Shown here: piece by piece, positions 1 to 9,722 of the stretch | Layout: every line of letters starts with the position of its first letter | How positions within the stretch are numbered: position 1 is the stretch's first letter | Source: Methyloradius sp035460505 | Lineage (GTDB): Bacteria; Pseudomonadota; Gammaproteobacteria; Burkholderiales; Methylophilaceae | Direction of reading: 5' to 3' | Assembly: GCA_035460505.1 (NCBI GenBank) | Contig: DATHWP010000108.1 | Coordinates: forward strand, 1 to 40,714 | Length of the DNA: 40,714 nt | Position numbers and translations under genes: made by a program | Notes under the pieces: model-generated | The model's input: only the letters and a program-made list of their open reading frames with translations | Databases searched by the model: none | Told to the model about the DNA's origin: nothing

Positions 1-1773
1 AAGAAAAAAGCGCTTAAACAGATACGCGACACCGCGGCTGAACTGCTCAACCTCTATGCGCAGCGGGCAGCTCGTCGTGGTCATGCGTTCAAATTAAGCC
101 TGCAGGATTATGAAACCTTCGCTGAAGGATTTCCGTTTGAAGAAACGCCAGACCAGCTATCGGCCATTGAAGCCGTGATCAGCGACATGCAATCTGGCAG
201 ACCGATGGATAGACTGGTGTGTGGAGATGTAGGCTTTGGCAAGACTGAAGTCGCATTACGCGCAGCATTTGTTGCCGTCATGGGAGGCAGGCAGGTTTCG
301 GTACTTGTACCCACCACACTGCTGGCCGAACAGCATTTCCAGAACTTCTCTGACCGCTTTGCTGAATGGCCGATCAAGATCGCTGAAATCTCGCGTTTCA
401 GGTCTGCGAAAGAGCAAGCCGAAGCACTTAAAGGATTGGCCGATGGCAAGATAGACATCATCATCGGCACACACAGGTTGATCCAGAAGGATGTGCATTT
501 CAAGAATCTCGGTCTAGTTATCCTAGATGAAGAACACCGTTTTGGCGTACGCCAAAAAGAACAACTGAAAGCCATGCGCGCCGAGGTCGATGTATTGACG
601 CTTACCGCCACACCGATTCCGCGCACGCTATCTATGGCCATGGAAGGCCTGCGCGAATTCTCGGTGATTACCACACCGCCGCAAAAACGACTAGCGATCA
701 AGACCTTCCACACCGATTATTCTGAAGGCATTATCCACGAAGCTGTCATGCGCGAATTCAAGCGTGGCGGTCAGGTTTATTTCCTGCATAACGAAGTCGA
801 TACCATTCACTCTATGCGTGAAAAGCTTGAGCGAATCGTGCCAGAAGCGCGCATCGCCATTGCCCATGGCCAGCTCAGGGAGCGCGAGTTGGAGCATGTG
901 ATGCGTGACTTCTACCAGCAGCGCTTCAATCTGCTGCTGTGTACCACTATTATTGAAACAGGCATCGACGTGCCCACGGCCAATACTATCATCATGAATC
1001 GCGCTGACATGTTTGGCCTCGCTCAACTGCATCAGTTACGTGGTCGCGTCGGACGCTCGCATCACCAGGCCTATGCCTATTTATTGACTGACCCTAACCG
1101 CAATATCACGCCTCAAGCCAAGAAACGCCTGGATGCGATTCAGCTACTGGAAGACCTGGGGGCTGGCTTCCACCTTGCCATGCACGATCTGGAGATTCGC
1201 GGCGCAGGCGAGCTATTGGGCGACTCACAAAGTGGCGAGATGCAGGAAATCGGCTTCCACCTCTACTCTGAAATGCTCGCCCATGCGGTGAAGCAACTCA
1301 AGGCAGGTAAAGAGCCTGATATTTCAGCGCCCTTGGGCATCACCACTGAAATCAACCTGCACACACCAGCTTTGCTGACCAATGACTACTGCCCCGATGT
1401 GCATGAGCGCTTGGTACTCTACAAACGCCTTGCTAACTGCACCAACGATGACGAACTCGACAATATGCAGGAAGAGCTGATTGACCGCTTCGGAATGCTG
1501 CCAGAACAAGGTGAAGCACTCATGGCATGCCATAGGTTGCGTGTATCTGCCAAACCACTAGGCATCACCAAGATTGACGCCAGCGACAGCGCCATCCAAT
1601 TGCAATTTAGCCAGCAAACAGAGCTAGACCCAACCAAGCTTATTGCGCTGTTGCAACGTGATAGGCGTTGCCGCATGAATGGGCCGGATAAGTTACGCGT
1701 CACCGTACAGCTAGCGGATATCAATGACCGTGCATCGTATATCAAAGGCTTATTGAAAGAGCTTGCGAGCTAA
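1..1773 (+). CDS. mfd: Transcription-repair coupling factor Mfd, C-terminal half (5' end outside window)
   Basis: This is the 3' part of mfd. The reading frame is open from base 1, leaving 590 residues of a protein that is about 1150 residues in the family. Mfd displaces RNA polymerase stalled at DNA lesions and recruits UvrA for transcription-coupled repair. The helicase-like motor is visible: Walker A GDVGFGKT near residue 75 of the fragment, the DEEH box (LDEEHRFG) near residue 176, motif III TATPIPRT, and the VGRSHHQAYAYLL segment typical of the Mfd/RecG translocation motif. The C-terminal region (LVLYKRLANC and onward) matches the regulatory D7 domain. The RNA-polymerase- and UvrA-interacting N-terminal domains lie upstream of the window. 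A strong palindromic terminator follows the stop. No defect is seen in the visible part. Confidence 0.97.
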   Translation, partial: KKKALKQIRDTAAELLNLYAQRAARRGHAFKLSLQDYETFAEGFPFEETPDQLSAIEAVISDMQSGRPMDRLVCGDVGFGKTEVALRAAFVAVMGGRQVSVLVPTTLLAEQHFQNFSDRFAEWPIKIAEISRFRSAKEQAEALKGLADGKIDIIIGTHRLIQKDVHFKNLGLVILDEEHRFGVRQKEQLKAMRAEVDVLTLTATPIPRTLSMAMEGLREFSVITTPPQKRLAIKTFHTDYSEGIIHEAVMREFKRGGQVYFLHNEVDTIHSMREKLERIVPEARIAIAHGQLRERELEHVMRDFYQQRFNLLLCTTIIETGIDVPTANTIIMNRADMFGLAQLHQLRGRVGRSHHQAYAYLLTDPNRNITPQAKKRLDAIQLLEDLGAGFHLAMHDLEIRGAGELLGDSQSGEMQEIGFHLYSEMLAHAVKQLKAGKEPDISAPLGITTEINLHTPALLTNDYCPDVHERLVLYKRLANCTNDDELDNMQEELIDRFGMLPEQGEALMACHRLRVSAKPLGITKIDASDSAIQLQFSQQTELDPTKLIALLQRDRRCRMNGPDKLRVTVQLADINDRASYIKGLLKELAS

Positions 1774-1787
1774 AGTAATAGTCAAAA

Positions 1788-1813
1788 AAATACAGCCTCG
1801 CGAGGCTGTATTT
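1788..1813. terminator. Bidirectional palindromic terminator between mfd and the PEP-CTERM gene
   Basis: A perfect 26-bp inverted repeat, AAATACAGCCTCG followed by its exact complement, sits 15 bp after the mfd stop and 24 bp before the end of the convergent gene. The outer A/T stretches give a U-run on both strands, so it can serve both transcripts. Confidence 0.85.
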
Positions 1814-1836
1814 GAATACTTAACTACCTTAAAAAA

Positions 1837-2760
1837 TTAACGCGCATTAACCCCTGCATTGTGTAGGGATATTTTGCGACGACTCGCAGCACCAACCAGC
1901 AAAAGACCCGCTAACAACATGGCGTAAGTGCTAGGCTCTGGCACAGGAGTCGTCACTAGGTTACTAAAATCAGCATGGCCTGCGGCCAGGGTCACCGAGC
2001 TATTCCAGTTATTGGCAATCACAGTGCCTGTAATCGTGCCATTGCCGCCTGTGATGGTTGCATTAGGTGCCAAAATGGTAGCGGCAATATTCACGCCATT
2101 AAAATACAAACTGGTTGCTTCATAATAATTCAGTACCAAGTTGTAGTTATTACCAGTCGACAAGCTCATATTGGTCAGGCCACCACTCAGGCCAGAGATG
2201 TTTAGGATGATGGTCGAACCAGCAGCAAACGTATTAAATGTTGCATTATTGATTGCGGAAAACTGACTACCGATCAAATCAATATATTCAACACTTGAAT
2301 TGCTACCAGTAAACGTCACGCCGCTATAAGCATAAGCCGCGGTACCAGTGGTAGCGGCACCGGCAAAAGTATCAGATAGTGCTGTGAGATCAGCCTTTGC
2401 TGCTGCAAAGTTGATTGGCGCAGGGGTGCCTGAAGCAGCATAGTTACTGTAAGAATCCCATTGAGGCGCACTCTTGCTACCGCCTACCCAGGTTTTGCCA
2501 CTGATATTGGCCCATTCCTTAGTCAAGCTACCACCAACGACTAACGCATACCCATCGTTGCTGGTGCCATTAATACCATTGTTATGTAGAGTGACATTGC
2601 CGCCAGCTGCGAGCGCTCCGCCTACAGTGCCTTGCGAGTCGGCATTATTGAAAATAAATGCATTGTAACTAGTCACATCATTAAGACTGGTTGTTGCCAT
2701 TACAGAATTTGCCATCAACATGAATGCTGTTGCAACGATACTCACACCAAAATTACGCAT
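1837..2760 (-). CDS. Choice-of-anchor A family exported protein with PEP-CTERM sorting signal
   Basis: This 307-residue exported protein has an N-terminal signal peptide (hydrophobic residues about 5-22, cleavage near VMA-TT). The body is rich in Asn, Gly, Ser and Thr and contains the 'AFIFNNADSQGTVGGALAAGGNV' type segment that marks choice-of-anchor A domains. The C-terminus is a textbook PEP-CTERM tag: VPEPST near residue 273, a hydrophobic stretch AMLLAGLLLVG, then a basic SRRK cluster. Such proteins are processed by an exosortase (EpsH/XrtA family) and end up in the envelope or extracellular matrix. No exosortase is in this window. The start is supported by AAAGGG about 9 nt upstream. The gene stands alone and converges on mfd. 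A role in biofilm matrix is inferred from the family only. Confidence 0.88.
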   Translation of the reverse strand: MRNFGVSIVATAFMLMANSVMATTSLNDVTSYNAFIFNNADSQGTVGGALAAGGNVTLHNNGINGTSNDGYALVVGGSLTKEWANISGKTWVGGSKSAPQWDSYSNYAASGTPAPINFAAAKADLTALSDTFAGAATTGTAAYAYSGVTFTGSNSSVEYIDLIGSQFSAINNATFNTFAAGSTIILNISGLSGGLTNMSLSTGNNYNLVLNYYEATSLYFNGVNIAATILAPNATITGGNGTITGTVIANNWNSSVTLAAGHADFSNLVTTPVPEPSTYAMLLAGLLLVGAASRRKISLHNAGVNAR

Positions 2761-2911
2761 TACTTAAACCCTTTACTAATTTTTGCAAAATGAACTACAT
2801 GAGTAACAGCAATGCGCGTGCCAAACTCCCCAAACTGGCATTTACTCGTACATCCAGCTTCGGATTGCGATTAAAATACAGTTCCATTTCATTAGAAAAC
2901 ATTGATTAAAT
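2761..2911. promoter_or_regulatory. Divergent intergenic region between PEP-CTERM gene and dedA
   Basis: These 151 bp must hold the 5' ends of both the PEP-CTERM gene (minus) and the DedA gene (plus). The purine-rich AAAGGG before the minus-strand start is the only clear ribosome binding site. No convincing -35/-10 pair or palindrome was recognised. Confidence 0.4.
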
Positions 2912-3526
2912 ATGCTGGAAAAACTGATAGGCATCCTCGCTGGCTGGATCATTATGGTGATCTCAACCTTGGGCTATGGCGGCATTGTATTGCTGATGGG
3001 GATTGAGTCGGCGTGTATTCCACTGCCTTCTGAGGTCATTATGCCGTTCGCAGGTTACCTAGTTCATACAGGCCAACTAACGTTATGGGGAGTTGCTTTG
3101 GCGGGTGCTATAGGATGCGTAATTGGCTCTATCCCCGCCTACTATCTTGGCGCGTATGGCGGTCGGGCAATGATAGAAAAATACGGGCGTTATGTGCTGA
3201 TATCTCAACAAGATTTACATTTCGCCGACAAAGCATTCGAAAAGCATGGCGAAATCATTATCTTTATCGGCCGCTTATTGCCCGTAGTGCGCACCTTTAT
3301 CGCTTTCCCTGCTGGTATAGCCGGTATGAATATGGCGCGCTTTGTCATTTACACGTTCTGCGGTTCGCTCATCTGGTGCTTTCTACTGGCGTTTGCAGGG
3401 ATGAAACTGGGTGAACACTGGCAGACCTTAGGCGTGTATTTCCATGAGTTTCATTATGTGATTGCAGTTGTAGGTTTGGTATTTGCCGTGTGGTATGTGC
3501 GGAGACACTTTAAACACCTGAAGTAA
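2912..3526 (+). CDS. DedA family membrane protein
   Basis: This 204-residue polytopic inner-membrane protein is of normal length for the DedA/VTT (SNARE-associated) family. That family includes undecaprenyl-phosphate and phospholipid flippases and affects membrane potential and envelope integrity. Visible hallmarks are the N-terminal re-entrant motif with conserved acidic residues (ESACIPLPSE, residues 32-41), GxxxGxxxxYYLGxxGG (about 69-84) and the GRLLPVVRTFIAFPAG signature (120-135) with the conserved arginines. Several hydrophobic helices follow, and the chain ends in a basic tail (RRHFKHLK). The gene stops 11 bp before the end of the convergent addA-like gene. No strong ribosome binding site is seen before the ATG. 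The exact substrate cannot be told from sequence. Confidence 0.93.
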   Translation: MLEKLIGILAGWIIMVISTLGYGGIVLLMGIESACIPLPSEVIMPFAGYLVHTGQLTLWGVALAGAIGCVIGSIPAYYLGAYGGRAMIEKYGRYVLISQQDLHFADKAFEKHGEIIIFIGRLLPVVRTFIAFPAGIAGMNMARFVIYTFCGSLIWCFLLAFAGMKLGEHWQTLGVYFHEFHYVIAVVGLVFAVWYVRRHFKHLK

Positions 3527-3537
3527 CTTGGAAAAAC

Positions 3538-6500
3538 TTAATCAAGTACTGCCAGCTTGCCGATACTCAAAAACAGAATGGCTTTTTTAATCGGCAAGCC
3601 TTCATCTGTAAATAGGGTTGCATAAGCTTCTAGCTGCGGCCTGTATTGTTCCACGAGGTGGTTGATGGTGTGTTGAGTAGCATCCGTACTTAAAGGCGCG
3701 GACTTGTAATCAATTATCCAGCGCACTCCTGCATCCACAAACGTCCTGTCCATAATATGCGTTGCTACCTTTTGGTGGTCTGCTCGTGTAATCGCCAGTT
3801 CATCGCCGCTATTATCTCGCGGCTGTAGCACCCATATCCCATCTTGGCTATTGAGCACTTTTACCAGCATTTCACTGACTCGCTTTGCTCCTAGTTCAGC
3901 CGCATCGACAGCATGTCCCTGCCCGACCAGCCAGTGTTGCATCATGGGAATCAGCGCAACAAGACGCTCAGCGCTCCATGCGGTCAAGCCATCATGCGCA
4001 ATCATCTCCATATAGCGATGCGCCAATGTGCCAATATGCGCGTCTAGCCTGTTGCTGATGGATTCAGCATTAATCGCTCGCTCAACACTATGCTGTGAAG
4101 CTATAGCAGGCTGACTAAAAATCGCGGGGATATCTGGCTTGGCAAGTCGAATTAATTGCGGGACGAATGTAGATTCATCCATAAGCGCATACGGCGTTAC
4201 TACTGCAGGGCTCAAGTGCTCTGCCGCATGCAAGAATTCAGCGCCTACGTTATCCCATAACTGCTCCAGAAACGTACCAGCAGGTGCTTTGACTTCGCCT
4301 TTAGTATTCAGCTTGATGGCAGCGACCAGATGCAAGCGTCGAATAGTGCGGGTGGCTGCCACATACAGCACGCGCGCCGTCTCATTGGCTGAGCGCTCGT
4401 TTTCCAACCCTTGCAGGTAATCATAGGTACTTTTGGTATCGTCGCGCAGATGCTTGGGGCGCCAGGGTGCCGCGACTAATTGGGTTGCAGCCACCAGTTG
4501 TGGTGCGGCATCGTCTATAGCGACTTCCTCCCACAAAATCAGTGGTGTATCGTCATTGGCCGATTGGCGATGCAAGCCAGGCAATATCACCGTATCGAAC
4601 TCCAGTCCTTTGGAGTTATGGATAGTCATGAACTGCAAATTACCTTCGGCATGCACATCGGGCGCGGCATAGAGCTTGTTGATCTCAGCAGCCAGCGTAG
4701 TCACATCAAAGCGGCCGCTAGCGTCTAGTTTGTCAATCAAATCAAATAGCGCCTGTACGTCACGCACATCACCTGCGTCCCACAGGCATTGCGCGCCGCC
4801 CAGCTTGAGCCAGGTAGACTCCACCCAGCGCCGCACCGACTGACGGCCTTGATGCGCAAGTGCCTCCGCCAGTACCTCACGCACATGCAACAAGCGCTGC
4901 TGACCATCAGCAGACATGGCGGCAATGCGTGCTTCATCCTGCATCAAATCCCAAATGGTAGCGTGATGATCATCCGCTGCCAGCACATGCAAATCAGCCA
5001 GCGTTAACCCGCACCAGGGCGCCCGTAAAATCGCCAGCCAGTTCACACGGTCTGCACGGTGGACGAGCGCGCTGGTCAGTGCCAGTACATCCTGTATGCT
5101 CTGGCGCTCGGCCAGACTCTCCACTTTTACCGCCTGAAATTTGAGGTTTGGACGGTTACGGCGTATCTCCGCCACCAGCGCATGTAAATGCGCACGCGCA
5201 CGTACCAACACGGCGATAGTGCGCCTTGGATCTGCAGCCTGTTCCTGTTCAATAATATCGGCTATACGTTGTGCTTCGAGCACAGCCAGCGCATCACTAC
5301 TGGTGTCTTGTGGTGCAATCACTGCATGTACTTGTACCCCTTCGTCAGGCAAGCTGTCGCGGGTAGCGGCAAATTCACGATAACTGATTGCCCCATGTGT
5401 CACGCTATCATGTTGCGGAAAGACCTTGGCAAAGGCGCTATTAACCCAATCGATGACTGCTGGGCAGGAGCGGTTATTGCGCGTCAGATGCAGATTTTCC
5501 AGAGGCATATGGCCTATGCCCTGCTCTGCCACTTTGAGGAATAGCCCCACATCGGCCTTACGGAAACGATAGATGGATTGCATGGGGTCGCCCACGCAAA
5601 AAATAGTGCGGCCATCGCCCGGCTCCCAGCCTGCCATGAGTCTTTCCAGCAACTGCACTTGCATCGGGCTGGTGTCCTGAAACTCATCGACTAATAAGTG
5701 ACGAATTCGGTAATCCAGCTTAAGTGCCAAATCAGTCGGGCCAGTATGGTCTTCCAGTGCAAACAATGCGCGTTGCGACACCTCAACAAAATCTACCTCG
5801 CCGGATTCCTGAAACACCGACATCAAATGGGCAGTAGCCAGTTTGAGTAAATCGGCCAGCGCACCGACGATACGGCGCTCATCGTCGATATTTTTCAGGT
5901 CTGGCAATTTGCGCAGTTTGGCGAGTGGTGCGGCATCACCAATCAGTTCGATGATCTCACTCAACGCCTCTTTATAGGCTCGGCCTTCGTCCGTGGCAGG
6001 GAAACCCTGATTCTTGGTCAGCCCACGCTCTTTTCGAAACGTGCCATCGCCAGTCAATAACAGATCGCATACCGCCAGCCATAGCGGCAATGATTCGTAA
6101 CGCGGCAAAATAGGCGTATCCCAATCCCGCAAGAGCGACACGCAGTGCTCACAAGGCAGATTGCTGGCAGCATAGCGAGCGATTGGCATCAATCGCTGCT
6201 GCAAATCAGCGTTGAGTGCACGACCAGCGCTGGCAATATCATGATGAATCAAATGGCGAAAAGCTTCTGCTGCCTGATCGGCGACCGATGTCTGCTCATG
6301 CTCAATGCCACTCACACTCGCATGCGGTAGCCATTGATCACGCTTGGCCAGCATATCGGCAAGCTGTTTGCTCAAACGCGCGACATCGTTATCAAAATAT
6401 TGCAACGCAATACGTACAGGGGCTGCCAGATGCGTATCTGCAAACTCACCATCCAGCGCTTCGATAGCGCGGCTAGCTGCATCCAGATACAAGGGGCTGG

Positions 6501-6945
6501 CATCTTCAATCACGGCGGGCTGCGCACCAAAACGGCTGAGCAAAGGCATCTGCCGTGCCAGCAAACTGCTGAATGAGTCTATGGTATTGATACGCAAACG
6601 GCTTGGCTGGGTAAGCAACTGCCAGCCCTGCGCCTCTGATTGCTTCATCGCCGCCAGCGCCAGTTTGCGTGTAGCGGCTTTGTGTGGCTTACCGACAGGC
6701 TTGTTTTCAGCCGCATCCTGCAAACTGGTAAGGATGCGGCTACGCATCTCTGCCGCCGCCTTGTTGGTAAAAGTAATCGCAACAATTTCCTCTGGCTCAT
6801 CCACGATATTGAGCAAAGCCAGATAACGCTGCGTGAGGAGCTCAGTTTTGCCCGCACCAGCAGGTGCTTCGACGATAAACGAATCAGGGTCTATAGCGCG
6901 TTCGCGGTTTGCAGCGTCCAGTTTCAGTAATTCGTCATGAATCAT
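3538..6945 (-). CDS. UvrD/RecB-family helicase-nuclease (AddA-like)
   Basis: This 1135-residue superfamily 1A helicase carries a C-terminal RecB-type nuclease, as in AddA, which resects double-strand breaks for recombination. Motifs in order: Walker A APAGAGKT (27-34), motif Ia VAITFTNKAA, motif II VDEFQDTS near residue 420, motif III VGDPMQSIYRFRKAD, motif V TIHNSKGLEFDTV, motif VI LYVAATRT. The nuclease part has an upstream His (AHRYMEM) and ends in the PD-(D/E)XK core WIIDYKSAP near residue 1079, so it looks intact. The start ATG overlaps the stop of the AddB-like gene by 4 nt (ATGA), a sign of translational coupling and of a stoichiometric complex. The family is the betaproteobacterial form, distinct from Firmicute AddA, so the symbol is left blank. 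RecBCD genes are not seen here. Confidence 0.92.
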   Translation of the reverse strand: MIHDELLKLDAANRERAIDPDSFIVEAPAGAGKTELLTQRYLALLNIVDEPEEIVAITFTNKAAAEMRSRILTSLQDAAENKPVGKPHKAATRKLALAAMKQSEAQGWQLLTQPSRLRINTIDSFSSLLARQMPLLSRFGAQPAVIEDASPLYLDAASRAIEALDGEFADTHLAAPVRIALQYFDNDVARLSKQLADMLAKRDQWLPHASVSGIEHEQTSVADQAAEAFRHLIHHDIASAGRALNADLQQRLMPIARYAASNLPCEHCVSLLRDWDTPILPRYESLPLWLAVCDLLLTGDGTFRKERGLTKNQGFPATDEGRAYKEALSEIIELIGDAAPLAKLRKLPDLKNIDDERRIVGALADLLKLATAHLMSVFQESGEVDFVEVSQRALFALEDHTGPTDLALKLDYRIRHLLVDEFQDTSPMQVQLLERLMAGWEPGDGRTIFCVGDPMQSIYRFRKADVGLFLKVAEQGIGHMPLENLHLTRNNRSCPAVIDWVNSAFAKVFPQHDSVTHGAISYREFAATRDSLPDEGVQVHAVIAPQDTSSDALAVLEAQRIADIIEQEQAADPRRTIAVLVRARAHLHALVAEIRRNRPNLKFQAVKVESLAERQSIQDVLALTSALVHRADRVNWLAILRAPWCGLTLADLHVLAADDHHATIWDLMQDEARIAAMSADGQQRLLHVREVLAEALAHQGRQSVRRWVESTWLKLGGAQCLWDAGDVRDVQALFDLIDKLDASGRFDVTTLAAEINKLYAAPDVHAEGNLQFMTIHNSKGLEFDTVILPGLHRQSANDDTPLILWEEVAIDDAAPQLVAATQLVAAPWRPKHLRDDTKSTYDYLQGLENERSANETARVLYVAATRTIRRLHLVAAIKLNTKGEVKAPAGTFLEQLWDNVGAEFLHAAEHLSPAVVTPYALMDESTFVPQLIRLAKPDIPAIFSQPAIASQHSVERAINAESISNRLDAHIGTLAHRYMEMIAHDGLTAWSAERLVALIPMMQHWLVGQGHAVDAAELGAKRVSEMLVKVLNSQDGIWVLQPRDNSGDELAITRADHQKVATHIMDRTFVDAGVRWIIDYKSAPLSTDATQHTINHLVEQYRPQLEAYATLFTDEGLPIKKAILFLSIGKLAVLD

Positions 6946-9692
6946 GTGGGTAAGGCTTTTTCATCGGGTGAACCAGCATTTATTTGACTGGCTTCAATCT
7001 GCAAATAACGCTCGGGGAGTCGTAGTAAAGGCAATACTTCACAATTAACCAGCGCATTTTCGTTTTCGAATACAACAGCCGCACCACCTGCGATCAGCTC
7101 CTCAGCGAGATCAAGTATGCTGGTCTTCCAGTGGCCAATCAGGGCAGGCCAGTTGGGGAAAATCTCAGGCGGGAACAGTTTTTCAGCTTCGTACAGGCTT
7201 TTGACGCCAGGCAAGGTATCGGTGTCATGGCTGATGCCGATAAAGCGCTGCTCATCGGCTCGCACTTGAGCAAAACATACGGCGGCGACCTCTTCTCCAG
7301 CTAATGCCAGAGAGGCATAAATAGGCAACTGTGGCTCAGTAATCCGCGACTCAGCCCAACTGCTATGGCTGATGCTGCTACCTGTTTTGTAATCAATGAC
7401 TACCAGTTTGCCATCGGCTAATCGATCTACTCGATCCAAAGTCAGTTTGACTGTCATGCCTGCGATATCTAGCGTGACATCCTGCTCGCATTGCTCAACA
7501 CTGAATGGAGAGCGTGTTTTCTCGAACGCCAGCCAAACCTTGAGCAAGCTCTGCAGACGCTGTTTTTCCAGCGACAGGAAATTCGGTGGTAAGGGTTCTT
7601 CCAGTGATTCACTAAATCGGGCGACGCCCTGCTCCACAGCATTAAAAATAGCCACAGATAAAGCGGTTTCATCCATTTGCTGCAGATATTCAGAGTTTTG
7701 TCCCTGCCAGAAACTCTGTAGCACAGCATGCACCAGATTGCCTCTATCCATTGCATCCAAGCCTTCAACTGGGTCGTCCAGGCGGCGTGCGCCCAGTCGA
7801 TAGCGATAGTAAGCCCAGGCAGGGCAAATCGCCTGCGCGCGAATTAGTCCAGCGCCACCACGGACTTTTTCACCCATGCCAACAGGTGGTGCTTTGTGGT
7901 CATCTAGCCATTGTTTATTGTCTTTGGTTGCGGCTTGTGCAAACTGTTCTGCCAGCGTGCTAGCAAGAGGCAGCGGATGATCGCCAGCAGGAATCTCTTG
8001 AATCACTGGGCTCACTCGCAGTTCGCTCTCTCCGCTTTTGTGAGCCCACGAAAATACGATTTCACGCGCACTATGCAGCAGGCGCTGATGTATTCTGGCA
8101 GCAAACTCGGCCTGTACAGGACCATCAGCATTGGGCGCGCGAACGTTGCGTTGCAGATTGGCTGGCAAGAGCGGATTGGGGTTGGCGGCTGGCGGCCACA
8201 CATGGTCATTCATACCCATGACCCAGATAGCATCCAGTGGCTGGGCCACAGTTTCCAGCATGCCCATGACTAGTATCTGTGGGTCATCGCCTGATTCTGG
8301 CTGGAATACCTGGTCAGCACACAGGCGACCTAATCGTTGCACCGCCTGCGGCAAGGTTAATGCGCCAGATAGCGCATCAAAATCAGCCAGCGCCGCTAAT
8401 GTCTGATTAAACGCCTGATTGGCCTGATATTCATGGCTGGATATACTACGTTCGCCTGGCAAGTTAGTAACTCTTAATATCTGATCCAGACTCTGCGCCC
8501 ATTGCGAAGGTAGCTGTCTTGCAGGCAGCGACTGCAAAGCCGCTTGCACGGCTTTGAGGTCGGCACTCAATTGAGGCAGATGCAATCCACGCTCCTGCTG
8601 TCTGGCTATAAAATTTAATAATCGCTGGATTGTAAAATTGAGCGGCAAATGGCTGCGGATACGTGCGTCAAGCAAGGCACGGACGTCAGCTTCACTGATA
8701 CTGGCTGACCAGTATGGTCCCAGCAGCAGTTTTGAAAAATCCTGCTGATTGAGGCGGTACTGGTTGCTGGCCAGCCTTAGCAGCTCAAGTGCTGCAGCTA
8801 TCAGCGGATTGCGCGATAAGGCCAAGCCAAGGGAAAGGTCATATCGTCTGTCATGCTCGGCATGGCTTGGAGATAAGGCTTCGGCATGCAAATGATCATC
8901 CAGCAAAGCGATTAAACGACCACGTAAATTGGCTAACTCTGGTACCACGATGCCAAGCCGTATCTTGGGGTTTACAGCAAGCTTGGCAGTAACCCACGCC
9001 ACAGCAGCGCGACATTCGGCCTCGGCATCTGCAAAACCTGTTTGCGTTGCACTGGCTGAAAACTCAGACAAATGAGGCCATTGCTTAACCGCTACCCCTC
9101 GCTCGCTCAAGGTATCGAATAAACGCTGCTCTTGTGGACTGATACGATCGTATCCAGCCAGATATAAGACTTCGGGCAACTCGCCAACACCCCTCGCAAG
9201 TTGGGCAATTTGCCAATCCACATAGCGGGTTGATTCTAGCCAGCCTGAGGTCTTGCACTGCTTGCGAAATTCGGCGCGCCATTGCAAAAACTGCATGGTC
9301 TCCTCGCTGTGGTTACTACGACTAGCTTCTGGAATATTAGCAATCGCGATATTCCACTCCTGCATCAGGCGATTGGCATCCTGTGCGGCTTGTGCGAGTC
9401 CGGCACGGTCAAACAGTGCTGAGCTATCGCCTTTGAGGCTGCGTTCAATCACACGCTCCCACAGCACCAGCTCCTGCGCGCTATTCAGCAGCATGCGTGG
9501 CGTTTCTTCCAGCGCAATCTGCCCTTGCAGCAAAGCTTGTTCAATCGCCCCCTGCAGCCATGTGAGCAAAGTGATGGTGGTCAACGGCTGCCACTGGGTT
9601 AGTCCTTGTGCAAGTTGTTGGCGGCCATGTGCAAGCCTGATGCTGCGGGCCAGACGGTTGGTTGAGCAAAGAATGATAGGTGTTGTGGTCAT
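6942..9692 (-). CDS. AddB-like PD-(D/E)XK nuclease, 'probable DNA repair protein' family
   Basis: This 916-residue partner of the AddA-like helicase begins with the AddB-type inactivated helicase fold (ILCSTNRLARSIRLAHG) and no canonical Walker A. It ends in a RecB-type nuclease domain: ICPAWAYYRYRLG, then LDAMDRGNLVHAVLQSFW with the catalytic His, then VVIDYKTGSS (about 763-772) with the Asp and Lys. In relatives as I recall them, the extreme C-terminus carries a C-x2-C-x5-C motif that joins the earlier Cys to hold a 4Fe-4S cluster. Here the matching stretch reads ALVNCEVLPLLRLPER and keeps only one cysteine. The gene is coupled to addA-like by an ATGA overlap and lies 30 bp after the M48 peptidase gene, so all probably share one transcript. 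Confidence 0.87.
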   Translation of the reverse strand: MTTTPIILCSTNRLARSIRLAHGRQQLAQGLTQWQPLTTITLLTWLQGAIEQALLQGQIALEETPRMLLNSAQELVLWERVIERSLKGDSSALFDRAGLAQAAQDANRLMQEWNIAIANIPEASRSNHSEETMQFLQWRAEFRKQCKTSGWLESTRYVDWQIAQLARGVGELPEVLYLAGYDRISPQEQRLFDTLSERGVAVKQWPHLSEFSASATQTGFADAEAECRAAVAWVTAKLAVNPKIRLGIVVPELANLRGRLIALLDDHLHAEALSPSHAEHDRRYDLSLGLALSRNPLIAAALELLRLASNQYRLNQQDFSKLLLGPYWSASISEADVRALLDARIRSHLPLNFTIQRLLNFIARQQERGLHLPQLSADLKAVQAALQSLPARQLPSQWAQSLDQILRVTNLPGERSISSHEYQANQAFNQTLAALADFDALSGALTLPQAVQRLGRLCADQVFQPESGDDPQILVMGMLETVAQPLDAIWVMGMNDHVWPPAANPNPLLPANLQRNVRAPNADGPVQAEFAARIHQRLLHSAREIVFSWAHKSGESELRVSPVIQEIPAGDHPLPLASTLAEQFAQAATKDNKQWLDDHKAPPVGMGEKVRGGAGLIRAQAICPAWAYYRYRLGARRLDDPVEGLDAMDRGNLVHAVLQSFWQGQNSEYLQQMDETALSVAIFNAVEQGVARFSESLEEPLPPNFLSLEKQRLQSLLKVWLAFEKTRSPFSVEQCEQDVTLDIAGMTVKLTLDRVDRLADGKLVVIDYKTGSSISHSSWAESRITEPQLPIYASLALAGEEVAAVCFAQVRADEQRFIGISHDTDTLPGVKSLYEAEKLFPPEIFPNWPALIGHWKTSILDLAEELIAGGAAVVFENENALVNCEVLPLLRLPERYLQIEASQINAGSPDEKALPT

Positions 9693-9722
9693 GACGATTA
9701 TTGGCGCAGAAATATCAAGCTG

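Noticed and set aside
108..713. A 201-codon open frame on the minus strand inside mfd.
   Set aside because: It overlaps well-supported mfd helicase motifs on the other strand and its product is Ser/Arg-rich with no recognisable feature.
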